From the NCBI GenBank assembly GCA_050084985.1, contig JBITNC010000001.1:117862001-117926000 (forward strand): a stretch of 64,000 bases of DNA, written 5' to 3'. The translations under genes were made by a program, and so were the position numbers. This document shows positions 24,170 through 35,149 of this stretch, piece by piece (the stretch's first letter is position 1; every line of letters begins with the position of its first letter). The DNA is from Nageia nagi (Eukaryota; Pinophyta). Under the pieces are notes generated by a model. The model made no database searches, had not been told where the DNA came from, and saw only the letters and a list, made by a program, of their open reading frames with translations.

Positions 24170-26147
24170 CTTATATTATTATTGATTGCTATTAGGTTCA
24201 TGACATCTTCGAGTCTAGAGGGAGATATCCTTGTATACTTGAGGATGGCCATATTTTATTGATTACTATAGATCAGACTTTTCTTCATGCTATTGAATTT
24301 GGAGTTGGTCCCCACATGAGCTATATTTGTTGGGATTATTATTATTAGTGCCTTGTTAGAGAGATGGGATTCCTCAACTAGTATCTTCCATCTTCCTATG
24401 GGGTAGATGACTATTACAATGAAGGAAATACATTATTTATATCATTTAACTATTCAGGGTCAACGGATGCAACATCTATTAGACAAAGATTTAGTACCTC
24501 TTAATATTACAACAATCTATGATTTAGGTGTAGTTGATAGAGTTATAGGTGAGGTGTTTTTTAGGGGTCTTCCATACTTTAGGTATTAGAAGAATGATCA
24601 ATAGGGTCTCCTTAGAGCCTCCTATTTGATGAGGCTTATCTAGTGTTATACTCTCCTAGATACTGGTAGTGGGAGGTTTCCTTGGTATTTATTATATGTA
24701 ATGGTTGAAATGCTGTAATAGGGGATAATATATGCTTGGGTTCCCACATTGTAGCCTATATTTATTGAGATTTATTTTTTATTCTTTAGAGCATATAGCC
24801 TCATTATTAGTTACTATTACTCTTCAAGGATGGGCCTATGAGCATATCCATGTAGCTCATCCTTTAGGGCTTCCAATGCCTAGTTTTGATACCCACATGG
24901 CTTATCCAATCAATGTTATGTGTTAGTGAGAGGAATTTTACACTCACCCTTTAGATGGCATTCAATGAGATGTTGCCTACTATCAAAGGATGATCACTCA
25001 CCTCATTGTAGACTAGGTGAGGTTCTGACCCTACATGATTTCCAATTTGGGATGAGCTCATAACATAGTTGATAGGCATTAGGTAGGCTCAAGTTCTCAA
25101 TGGTTGATGGGCTAAGTTCTTAGAGTACTTCTACTTTGAGCATGTACATCATTAGTTTGATTTGGTGTAGGATGTTCCACCAACACCTTTACATTTTTTG
25201 AGAGAGGGTGAGCTGCCAGTTGAGGGGATTCAACCTCTACTTTATGTAGATTTAGATCCTATATAAGATGAGCCCTTGATAGAGGATGTAGTTGTTTATG
25301 ATGTGGGTGTTATTAAGGATTTTGATGCCTAATGGCAAGTGGATCTAAATGTTGAGGATAGTGATGCACTAGGGCATAGATTACTCCAATGAGTAGCCAA
25401 GCTTAAGGTAGCTATTAAGGATAGGGAGGATGTTGAGGAGAAGGTGGCTAAGGAGTAGATGGCCAAGGAGAAAGTGGTAAAGGAGTAGGCAATGGATGAG
25501 CTAAAGGTCATAGCCAATTGAGGTGAGGAGATTGAGATAGGTACTTCTACTAGAGGTGCAAGAGGAGGTGGATCTCCTTCTCCATAGGTACCTAGCATTT
25601 ATGCACTCTTGGGAGATATATATGAGTTAAGATACTAGGTTGCTTATATTAATGCTATATGTATCAAAATCAAGCTGAGAGAGATAGATATAACTAAGAG
25701 AGGGATGACGCTCAAGCCTCTTCATAGGCCAAAGGAGCTAGTACATCTATAGGGGGAGCTAGTTAGCCATTACTATTTGTTTAGGGGATTCTTTAGTAGA
25801 GGGATTATTACTCCTATATTTTTCAGACATGGTTGATAAGGGTACCCCCATATGTTCTTGGCATGCTCTATGTAGTTCCTCCTATCACATGCATCCCCGT
25901 ATATGTCTCATTTTATCAAGCACCCAATGGAGTTCAATGGACTACCAGTACTCAAGGTAGGGTTGTTAGACCTACCATATCTCATATTCCTAGTGGGATA
26001 TATGGGGTTTCTTCATAGCATCTAGTGAAGTCTTCTAAGATTCATAGGAAAACTTAGGCTATGAATCCTATAGGTTCAATTGGTACTACTCATTCTAAAC
26101 AGTATATAGCTAGTAGTCCTACGAATGGTGGAGAGGGTAGCTCTTGA
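23788..26147 (+). pseudogene. Antisense plant mobile domain (PMD) frame of element B
   Basis: A first exon at 23,788-23,838 encodes 17 codons starting MPPKRC and containing CKRPMRKE, a basic stretch like a nuclear localisation signal. After a probable intron the second exon (24,196 on) carries the PMD signature at 24,356-24,455: ERWDSSTSIFHLPMG followed by MTITMKEIHYL. This compares with ERWxPxTHTFHLPxGEMTITLxDV in PMD proteins. WAYEHIHVAHP at about 24,833 matches a later PMD block. A Lys/Glu/Val heptad region (25,390-25,510) and a Ser/Thr/Pro-rich tail (25,833-26,147) end it. Stops and at least two frameshifts make it a pseudogene. PMD proteins such as MAIN and MAIL1 act in the nucleus in silencing; what the retrotransposon versions do is not known to me. 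Confidence 0.65.
23839..24195 (+). other. Probable intron of B's PMD frame, with TA microsatellite
   Basis: AAAGAG|GTAGGG at the 5' end and TGCTATTAG|GTTCATG at the 3' end flank 357 bases that hold no frame. Both exons are in phase 0 across it. A TA repeat fills 24,121-24,167, close to the 3' site. Supports a spliced antisense transcript. Confidence 0.45.
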
Positions 26148-26336
26148 AGATAGTTAAATGATGGAGTTACTTACTTTTATATTTCATGTTAGACTTATGA
26201 GTTCTTATCATACTATGTTATTTATTTTTAAGATCATGGAGGGCATGATCATTTCATATGTTTAGACATGTTATTCATAGGCTTATTTTTTGATGACCTT
26301 ATCTCTTTTTTAGATCATGATAGTCATGATTGATGG

Positions 26337-26371
<35 letters not shown>

Positions 26372-27988
26372 TGATAGCCTTCAACTTTTACATATATATT
26401 TTAATTATCATGTTAATGTATGTTTATGTTTATATATTTTCCAAATGTATGTATTTAAAATGGAAATGTATGAATGTTTCTTTTCTATGTTTCTATTTAG
26501 TTTTAATGCCTTATTTATGATATGTTTGGTAAATTTAAAAAGTAATTTTTATATTTATATAGGATTGATATACTTATAGGATAGGATTTGATTTATAGGA
26601 GAGTAGAATTAGATGCATCATTTTCCATTTTCTTGGCTACTTTATACATGGTTTGAAACAAGATACTTATGGATGTATGAAATAGATACTCATAAACACA
26701 TATGGAAAAATGGTTTGTGAATGTAAGATGTATGAAACCCAAATGAATTAAGGTTTATACGAATGACATAATAACTTAGACATCAATCTTAATGCCTTGA
26801 AAACTTATTAATCTTTATAATAATAATAATAATAATAATATAATATATTGATGGTATGAATGAATACATATATAAGGAAGTGTAATGTATAACACCTTCA
26901 ATACCTAGTTTAGTTAATTAAATTTTTGGTTTAATCTCATCTACAAAGGATGATATAAAATAAGGTCATAATATACTTAAGTTTACCATAAAATCATGTG
27001 TGTGCAATGATGTTTATTTTCTTCTCTTAACATTCACAAACTAAACACCCCAGGATTATAAATTGTGAAACATGATTTTCGTTTTTGTAAGGTATGCTTC
27101 ACTACCAAAAAGTATCCATAGCCTTGGTGAAGGTTAACCCCTTTATCCCATTACAACCTTGCTCTATTACTAGCTAGGCATCCATAGCCCCGATAGAAAA
27201 TACTGTAATGGCCTAAGAATTCTACATCTTATTTTTTTTCTTTCTCTCTCTCTCTTTTTTAATGGTTTCTTTTCTAATTTCTTTTTCTCCTATCCTAGCT
27301 CTTAGGTTCATAATGAATCAAAAAAGTACAAAAAACCATACTCAAATTTATGCTCAAGAAATATCCAATTCTTAATTGTTTCAAGTTTTAAATATGAGTA
27401 GTGTATGAGCCTATTAGCGCACTACCATATATCATAGTTATGTCTTTCTATCATCCTAAGTTTTTGAAATTTTGACATAGGATTTTTTAACTTAAGCCAA
27501 ATATGAATAGAGTATTTATTGCCTACTTTATTTGTAAATATAGCTATATTCATAAATGAATATTATATGGATGTATGTATGATGTATGGATACATATAAC
27601 TTAATTAGTTGCCTACCTTATAATGATTGATATCTAATAATTATGATATTCAACGTGAAGGACTAAACATTTATGAACAAAGTTGAGTGAAATGAATATA
27701 AGGGCAGTGCACCCAATAGCCAAGATACTTCAAAAGTATATCTTCTAAGCATATATACATATATGTACATATATAAATTTTATTTTAATTTTTATGATTT
27801 TTATATTTTTTATGAATTTATATTAATTTATTAAATGAATAAAATTCTACATCAAATCATCATGAGTGAAAAGATGAAAATGCAATGGGTGTGAATGGTA
27901 TGATCAGTGACCCATTTTGTAGAACCATAGGTACCAAACATAGACAATATGAAATCCTAACACCAAAGGTTTATAGACAATAGATAGG
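26148..27988. other. Element B spacer between antisense PMD and sense unknown frame
   Basis: Lies tail-to-tail between two converging frames. It contains TA repeats (26,338-26,370), a TAA repeat (26,817-26,840), a CT run (27,240-27,258) and otherwise AT-rich sequence without motifs. Confidence 0.5.
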
Positions 27989-29950
27989 CTATGGTGATGT
28001 CATCAAAAAATCTATTTTAGAATGCAAAAGACATGGCCCACAACACTTAATAAATATAACTACCAATGAGGTAACAAAAGCATCAATCATAATCCTCCAT
28101 ATAAAATTAAGTTTAGAAAGCATGTAGATGAGATTTTGGAGAAATTCTTCATCACATATGTCATAGATTATGCAAGTTCCCCAATAAGGTTGGTGGTCAA
28201 TAAACATATCTATCTAATGGGAGTCTTTGAGGGTGTCATAGGCTCAATCAAAATTTTCTAGAGCAATGTTTAAGGCTTCGATGGATAAAATCTAATGTTG
28301 TATACTCTTAGGTAATTGATGAAAATGATCATGATCTAACTTTGGAATTTGGATAGGGTCTCCTAAAGGGCCATTGGAAAATGTACATGGTGACTGGGAA
28401 ATGTAAAAGAGTGTCAATTCACATGGGATAGGAGCATCATATTGTGAAGACCCCTCATGCGGATAGGTAGGAGGACTAATGCAATGTGGATGACTCATGA
28501 TGCCAGCTATATGCAAACCAACCACCTGCAATGTCATATGCCAATGTTTTTTTTTTTAAATTTTGTAAGAGATTGTTTAAGGACAAAAAATATATTCATA
28601 CAAGAAAACTTTAAACAATTTTTTGAATTTTTTTATTTTTATTTTTTACATATATTTTTATTGATTATATTTTTTAAATTTTATTTCTCATTTTTTAGGA
28701 AAATAAACTTTTACAACTCCCCAATGACAATGATTCCCTTATTTTATATGGATAACCCAACCTTATGACTCAAGAAATAAAAGTGTGGAGGCTGAATTGA
28801 AAAATGAGTAGGTCCTAGTCCTAGAATGGATGGCTGATAATGAATAGGATACAAAATGAGTGACAAGATAGGTGGATGATGCTTGAACTTCTTAATAATG
28901 CATTTTTTCCTAACTAATGATGTTAAGGCCTCATCATTCCTAAGAAGTGGAAGGTGAGATGGAATCTCTAAAGACTGCAAAGATCGAGGGGGAAGAAATG
29001 ATGTAAGGGGGATCATGCTCTAAATGAGATATTAGATATACTCATTTTTTACTAGTTTAACTACAACCTCACTCTTTCTTTGGTTAAAGTGTTTAAAGGT
29101 CCTTTGAAACCTTGGTTTTACATTAGATGGATTATTTACACAATAATTTTTACTAAATAGTGAACTATAATCATATATGATTTCATTGTGTTGAATTGAA
29201 TGAGTATTATAGTCCAGCACCAAGTCATTAATAACTTTGATTAGGGATAATTACCTCCCATAGCACCAAATGATCATATGATCCACATAATTTAATAAGA
29301 TCCTGGGTCTTTCATAAGGCCAATTCAAGCAAAATAGGTGGATCCAATTTGTTAGGGAGTCAATTTCCATCCACATATCCTTTGCTTCCAACTGAATGGT
29401 TGCTTTAAGATCATTAATTTTTAAGTTCCATGCATTAGTTCCTTGCTAATTATACAAATTCATGGCTATAACTTCTTGAATTTCTTTTGGTAAAGCAAAT
29501 AACTAGGATATCTTAATGTAAGGACACTTTCTCAATGCTTGCATATAGCGATCTTTGGGGTATTTATCAACAAAATCATGACCCATAGAATTAACTTATA
29601 ATTATGTTTATTCATTAATTTTTACATTTCTTAGTATTAGGGCTCTTATTTGACTATTGTATAGAGGAGGATTAGGGAACCTTGACCTAACTCAAGAAAA
29701 ACACCAATCAATATTTTGCACACATCTAATCGATCATTGAGGTTTATGAACAAATATTACGTAAAAGTCATAGACTATCTTATGATGACAAAGGTCTCTT
29801 TTCATTTGGTCTATCCATGTAAATAGGAAATCCTCATTTAGCCAAGTATTAATCACTCTATATTGGATCCAATTGTTGAAAAAATAATCAATTATGATCC
29901 TAGGGGCTAATGTAGGCCAATATCAGCACAACAAGTTTATCATTCAAAAT
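27989..29950 (-). pseudogene. Sense frame of unknown function downstream of integrase in B
   Basis: On B's coding strand, frame-consistent sequence runs from about 29,950 to 28,744 with roughly ten stops in 400 codons, well below chance for this composition. After a frameshift in a T-rich stretch (28,540-28,740) it continues from 28,537 to 27,989. Recognisable blocks, without a family, include TWLNEDFLFTWIDQMKRDLC (about 29,800-29,860), MGHDFVDKYPKDRYMQALRK (about 29,527-29,586), WNLKINDLKATIQLEAKDMW (about 29,370-29,430) and a Pro/His/Ser-rich part at 28,744-29,016. Integrase ends near 30,090 in another frame, so this is probably a separate frame rather than an integrase tail. No membrane segment or catalytic motif is evident. 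Confidence 0.45.
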
Positions 29951-30089
29951 TGAGTGAAATAATGTGTATGACTTAAATGATACATGGATTTATCTACATA
30001 GATTTTTAGGTTATCTCCTTGAACACTTAACTCCCATCCTTGATATCTTTATCATGATAATTTTAATGCTAGGGCTCTTTGTAAATTGA

Positions 30090-31290
30090 TAGGTAAATAG
30101 AGGAAATTCCTATTTCTATAGTTAGGAGCAAACTTCTCATGAAGTTGTCACTCGATTCCAAAAGTTTGTTGGTTTTGTTTTAAAACCAAATCTCCTATAT
30201 TAAATTCATGAATTTTAACTTTTTTTATCAAAAGCTCATTTTATATGATTTTGATAAGTACATAAATGCTTTAACGCATGGACTCTTCTTTCATCTAGAA
30301 GCAACAATTGATCTAATCTTATTTGATGAACTAATTCATCTATGATATAATCTTGTAAGGAAATTCAAAGAGAGAATTTTTATTTCCAAGGGTAATACTG
30401 CTTCTACCCCATAAACTAAAGAAAATAGGGTTGGCCCAATAGTAGTTTGAAGATTAGTTTTATAAGCCCATAATGCATGTGGAATTCTTGCATGCCAATC
30501 TCGATGGGAATCATCAATAATTTTTAATAAAATGCTAAAAATGGTTTTGTTTGTAGCTTCAACTTGACCATTCCCTTAAGGATATTAAGGGATTGAGAAG
30601 CTTAATTGGATATGGTATCCTTTACATAAAGCTTGAAATTCCTTATTTTTCAAGTTTTTCCCATTGTTAGTGATAATTTGAGTTGAGATTCCAAAATTAC
30701 ATATAATGTGATTTTGTGTGAATTTTGCTATTTTTGGTCCCTTTGTTGAATTTATAGGGATGGATTCTACCCATTTTGTAAAATATTCTATAATATTTAT
30801 TTAAACTTATGACCTCCAGAGGAAATAGGAGAGATTTGGTCTATTTAATCTAGTGCCCATCTAGGAAATGGCCACAATGATTGCATGGGTTGTAATGTAC
30901 GTGAAGGTTGATTAAATAGATTTTTGTGTTGTTGAAATTTAACACACTTTATAAAATATTCCATACAATCATGTTCCATAGTAGGGCAATAATATCCTAT
31001 ACATATTAATCATTTTGTAATTACAAAGCCACTAAAATGTTCTTCACAAATTCCATCATGCTTGCATGAAATAGCACTTTATGAATCAGACCATTCTAAA
31101 CATCTGAACAATATCCTATCAAAATCCCTATAGTATAGAACATATTCTTTCATGAAAAAGTGAAAAGCTTTTATTTTTAATGCTTTCCTAGATGATTTTG
31201 TTAAGTATTTAGGTAATATCCCATCTCTTAAGAATTTGAACAATTGTGTGTGCCACAAATTTTTGTCTTCCATTGTGATGTTTAGGACTA
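30090..31290 (-). pseudogene. Integrase of element B (Tat lineage)
   Basis: Integrase inserts the cDNA copy into host DNA. In order on the minus strand there is the region before the zinc finger (ILPKYLTKSSRKALKIKAFH, 31,130-31,220), then HDGICEEHFSG and CVKFQQHKN, the remains of the HHCC finger with the second Cys lost. WPFPRWALD (first catalytic Asp) and SSGGHKF follow. Then comes IITNNGKNLKNKEF, where the second catalytic Asp has become Asn, and GNGQVEATNKT, which keeps the catalytic Glu. HALWAYKTNLQTTIG and LVHQIRLDQLLLLDERR near 30,290-30,440 are typical Tat C-terminal text. Several stops make it non-functional. Confidence 0.8.
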
Positions 31291-31519
31291 TATGTTCAAA
31301 TTCATTTTATTATATTTAGGATTGATTAATTTGTATGAACTTAATAAGGACCATTTTTTTATTAGGGTTTGTGGGCATCAAAGATCAAATGAAAGCCATA
31401 GCATTAGCAAACCTATTAGTTGATTACAGTGCTACTTCTAAATCATATTTTTCAAAAGATGAAAAGAGATTGTTTACTAATATCTTATATTTTAGTAGCA
31501 AAGGTTACTTACACTAGAA

Positions 31520-31756
31520 TATTTCCTTAACTTAGTTTATGATTAATAATGAATCACCAATGAATTTAATTTTTCTCAAATTTAATTTTATACCAATTTT
31601 AATAGCTAAGATTAAGGCTTCATACTTAGCATTGTTGTTCATACAAACAAAGTTAAGTTTAAACAAATAGGGTATGGGAACCCCTTGGAGTGTAATGAAT
31701 ACAAAAACCATACCCCTACTTTGCTCATATCTCAATCCATCAAAATATATTACCAT
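31520..31756 (-). pseudogene. Second (archaeal-type) RNase H of element B
   Basis: MVIYFDGLRYEQSRGMVFVF, then NAKYEALILAIKIGI, then KFIGDSLLIIN correspond to the D, E and D blocks of the additional RNase H found between RNase H and integrase in the Tat lineage. Here all three acidic positions are present (FDG, YEA, GDS). The frame is open for 74 codons. Confidence 0.78.
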
Positions 31757-32460
31757 ATCCCAATCTTCTTTAGATTTTAAGAGAATTTCTATTTCATATA
31801 ATTGGAATACATGTTCATCTGGTAATTCTATAATGAGTGGATTATCATTAGATAATGGTGCTTCAGTGAGATAGTCTGCTATGACTTTTCCTTTGATTTA
31901 TTTCCTAATTATGAAGAGCAAGTTAATTTATATTAAATGCATGATCCATTTAGATGTTCTTGTAATTTGATAAGTTTAATTTATCATATATTTCAAAGTG
32001 TTCACTTTAGCAATAACATACATGGTATGGTTTAGCATGTAATATCTTAACTTTTTGGTTTTGAATACTACTACTAAACATAACTTTTCTAAATATACTT
32101 ATTTAATCTCATAGCCAACCAAAGTTTGACTAAGATAATATATTTCTTATTTTTTACTATTTTCATTCTTTTGAGCAACAATAGTTCCTAAGGCTATTTC
32201 TGTAGTTGATATATACAACAATAATGGTTCTCCATGCTTAGGTGGTACTAGAATGGGTGGTGAAAGAAGATAGCATTTAATTTCATCAAATACTTCTTAT
32301 TATTCATTACCCTAGTGAAAGATAATACCTTTCTTCAAAAGTTTGTTAAAAGGTTTACATTTATCTAAAAACTAAGAAATAAAACATCTTATGGCTTGTA
32401 ACTTACTTTGTAAACTTTGTAATTATTTTATATTTAAGAGAGGTGACATATTTGTTATTG
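31757..32460 (-). pseudogene. First RNase H and connection domain of element B
   Basis: Continuous, stop-bearing frame after RT. KHGEPLLLYISTTEIALGTI (about 32,200-32,260) is the RNase H start, YYLSQTLVGYE the middle, and KVNTLKYMINLTYQ the end, all standard for Ty3/gypsy pol. The domain removes RNA from RNA-DNA hybrids. The catalytic residues were not all traceable because of decay. Confidence 0.7.
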
Positions 32461-33010
32461 CTTTTATTTTGTTAGGGTCTTATTCAATTCCTTTCCTAGA
32501 AATAATGAAACCTAGTAACTTTCTAGATGTTACCCTAAAAACACATTTCTTTGGGTTTAATTGAATCTTATGTTCTAGTAATTGATCAAATATTTTGATA
32601 AGCACTTTAGGATGATCTTTCCATATTTTTGATTTAGCCAGTACATCATCTATATGATATCATGCATGTAATTATGGAAGATGTACATTATGGCACTTTG
32701 ATAGGTACCCCCAACATATTTTAATCCAAAAGGTATTACTTTGTAATAGAATGTTCCCCATGGTGTTGTGAATATGGTTTTATGTAGGTCTTCTGATGCT
32801 ACCTTAATTTGGTTGTATCCTAAAAACCCATCCATGAGTGACAAAATTTCATATCCTATAGTGGAATCAGCTAAGATATCTATGTTTGGTACAGGAAAGT
32901 CATTCTTATAGCATGCTCTATTTAGGTATTTAAAATATGTACATATTTGAATCTTTCTAATGGATTTATTAACTAGTACCATATTAGATATCTAATTAGA
33001 ATAATCAATT
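32461..33010 (-). pseudogene. Reverse transcriptase of element B
   Basis: Conserved blocks in order: QICTYFKYLNRACYKNDFPV, SLMDGFLGYNQIK, TIFTTPWGTFYYKVIPFGLK and GTYQSAIMYIFHNYM. After a stop and frameshift at about 32,645, IDDVLAKS follows, the degenerate YVDD active site, then KIQLNPKKCVFRV and RKLLGFIISRKGIE. The ATYQ-type text and PWGTFCYKV are hallmarks of Tat RTs. Copies RNA to DNA in the virus-like particle. One frameshift cuts the catalytic centre. Confidence 0.82.
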
Positions 33011-34319
33011 AGATGAATAAACTTGGCTTCTAGAAGCTTTTACAACTCTTATTTTACCATTAAGGCAATTGTAGGATGTATTCTTTGTAGCTTTTTTTAA
33101 TAATTTTTGCACCTTCCTTTATACCAAGATTATGCACTACTAAATTAGGATCAAGTCTAGACATATCAGCATATGACCATGCAAATATTTCCTATTTTTC
33201 CTTAAGTATTGTAATGAACTCTTTTTTTCATCTTTAGTAAGGGATTTTCTTAATTGAATTATTTTAGGGCTATTAGGTTCATTATGTAATTCAAAAAATG
33301 GTTTCTTCAATTAAAATATGAGATCCTTCCTCCAATTTGTTGGATATTGGAATTCAATTATTATCATTTACATTATATTCTTTATCCTCAACTTCATACT
33401 AATCTTCCAAAGCAATATTAATATTTAAGTTTTTATTCTATAAGATTGTATCTATGTTTTTGAAATCTTGGATTGTAAGTTTCTTAGGAATTAATGTAAA
33501 ATCTATAGTTTCTTCCGCAACTAGAAAGTATGAAGAAGATCTACTTGAACTTTTTGAACCTATTATCTCAAACTCATTGAACTCATCACTTTCAGATCAA
33601 TCAAAGTTCATTTTAGGTATTATATTATCACATATTTCTATAATATCTACCATAATAATTGATATTTCATAAAATAATCCTCCTAAGAATAGTGTTTTAT
33701 ACTCTATATCATCTTGATTTATCATTCATTTAGATACTTTAGAAAAATTTTCATATGTTGTGGGCTCTAGTTCTAACTTAGTTATCTTGAAACTAGATAC
33801 TCCTTGGTTTTTACTCTTGTAACCTAATCCTTTCTTATCATTGGGCAATTGATAATGAATATCAATGGTATACCTAGGTTCTTGTTTGTATCATCCTAAA
33901 ACTTATCCTTTCCATTGACTCCTATTAAAGTATCTTTGGACGAATGATCTTACATCCAATGATAAGTATTCTAATGAATCACAAAAAATACCTTCATTAG
34001 AATGAGGTAAATGGAGGATAGGTGGTTCTATTGGACTATGATATACAAAAAGTGTTTGATTAGATAACTATCCTAGTGGTATTAATTATCCTACCACACT
34101 AGGAGACTTTAGGTCTTCCTATTTCTTGAGATACAAGAATATTAAAAATAACATCGTTAATGCAAACTTTGCTATTACATAATTAGTTAATTGTATACTC
34201 ATAGGATAGATATTAGATGGTTTATGTTTTATTTTACTATCATTATCTAATGCATTTATGAGATAATACACTTTTGATGATGAAGCTTTACTTACTTCAT
34301 TCAAGTTTCATGCTCTTTT
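33011..34319 (-). pseudogene. Protease-RT linker of element B
   Basis: Degenerate coding-like sequence between protease and RT, acidic in places (for example around 33,400-33,620 on the minus strand, rich in Asp, Glu and Ser). No domain is recognised. Tat polyproteins normally have a poorly conserved linker here. Confidence 0.45.
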
Positions 34320-34930
34320 TTTTTCATGTTTGCTTTTCCAAGATTGTTGCTTTTATTTTTAGTAATGAATCCCTATTAATATTTGGTGTATGAGGTACTT
34401 CAAGATAAATGGGATATTTCTCCTTTAAAGAACTTGGAGAAGCACCTTTTTTGTCAATATCTGCTATTGACACCTTTTCAAAAACCATAGGTGATGTAAA
34501 ATAATGAGTAGAAGGCAAAGTAGCCTTCCCTGAAAGATGCATATAATTGTAATGGGAATATGGATTTTCATCTCCAAGTACATAGTGTACCACCCCATCA
34601 TGAATGTACTTTAAGCAATTGTGATACATTGATCGAACACATTGCATGTCTCTAATCTACGATCTTCCTAAGAGTAAGTTATATTACATTATATCACCTT
34701 CAATAACTTGCAATATTGTTTGCACTATTTTAGATCCTACAATGATGGGAAATAAGATAGATCCCATTATTGAGCACAAAACATCATTGAAAGCTCTTAA
34801 TTGTAAAGAATATGCACATATATGTGAAAAAGGGATATTCAAGTTTTTATAGGCCATTGTAGTAATGATATTTATTGGAAAACCTTCATCTATTAGTATC
34901 CTCTTAAAAAGCCCTCCCATCTATCTTGGC
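34320..34930 (-). pseudogene. Aspartic protease of element B
   Basis: KRILIDEGFPINIITTMAYKN (34,850-34,915) corresponds to the VLVDGGSxxNIxP active site of Tat proteases; Gly after the catalytic Asp is replaced by Glu here. QLRAFNDVLCSIMGSILFPI and the flap region follow. The next 107-codon frame (34,324-34,647) contains VLGDEN and covers the rest of the domain. The enzyme would cut the Gag-Pol precursor. Confidence 0.72.
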
Positions 34931-35149
34931 TATAATATGTAATGGAGAATCTTGACCTTGTGAATTATTTCATTTCCTAACTTAATGATAATGAAAGGAA
35001 ATAATGGGTTTTTGGCTTATCTTAATATTTTCCATAAAATACATAAAGCTTTTAGGATCATTAATATCTAGTTTGATTGTTTGCAACAATTGGTTCATAG
35101 ATTCTCTATGATTATTGGATTGTTGTAATAATTCAAACAAAGACATCAT

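Noticed and set aside
31335-31874. Plus-strand open frames around 31,335-31,517 and 31,674-31,874
   Set aside because: They overlap the minus-strand second RNase H and adjacent pol of element B, which has clear family motifs.
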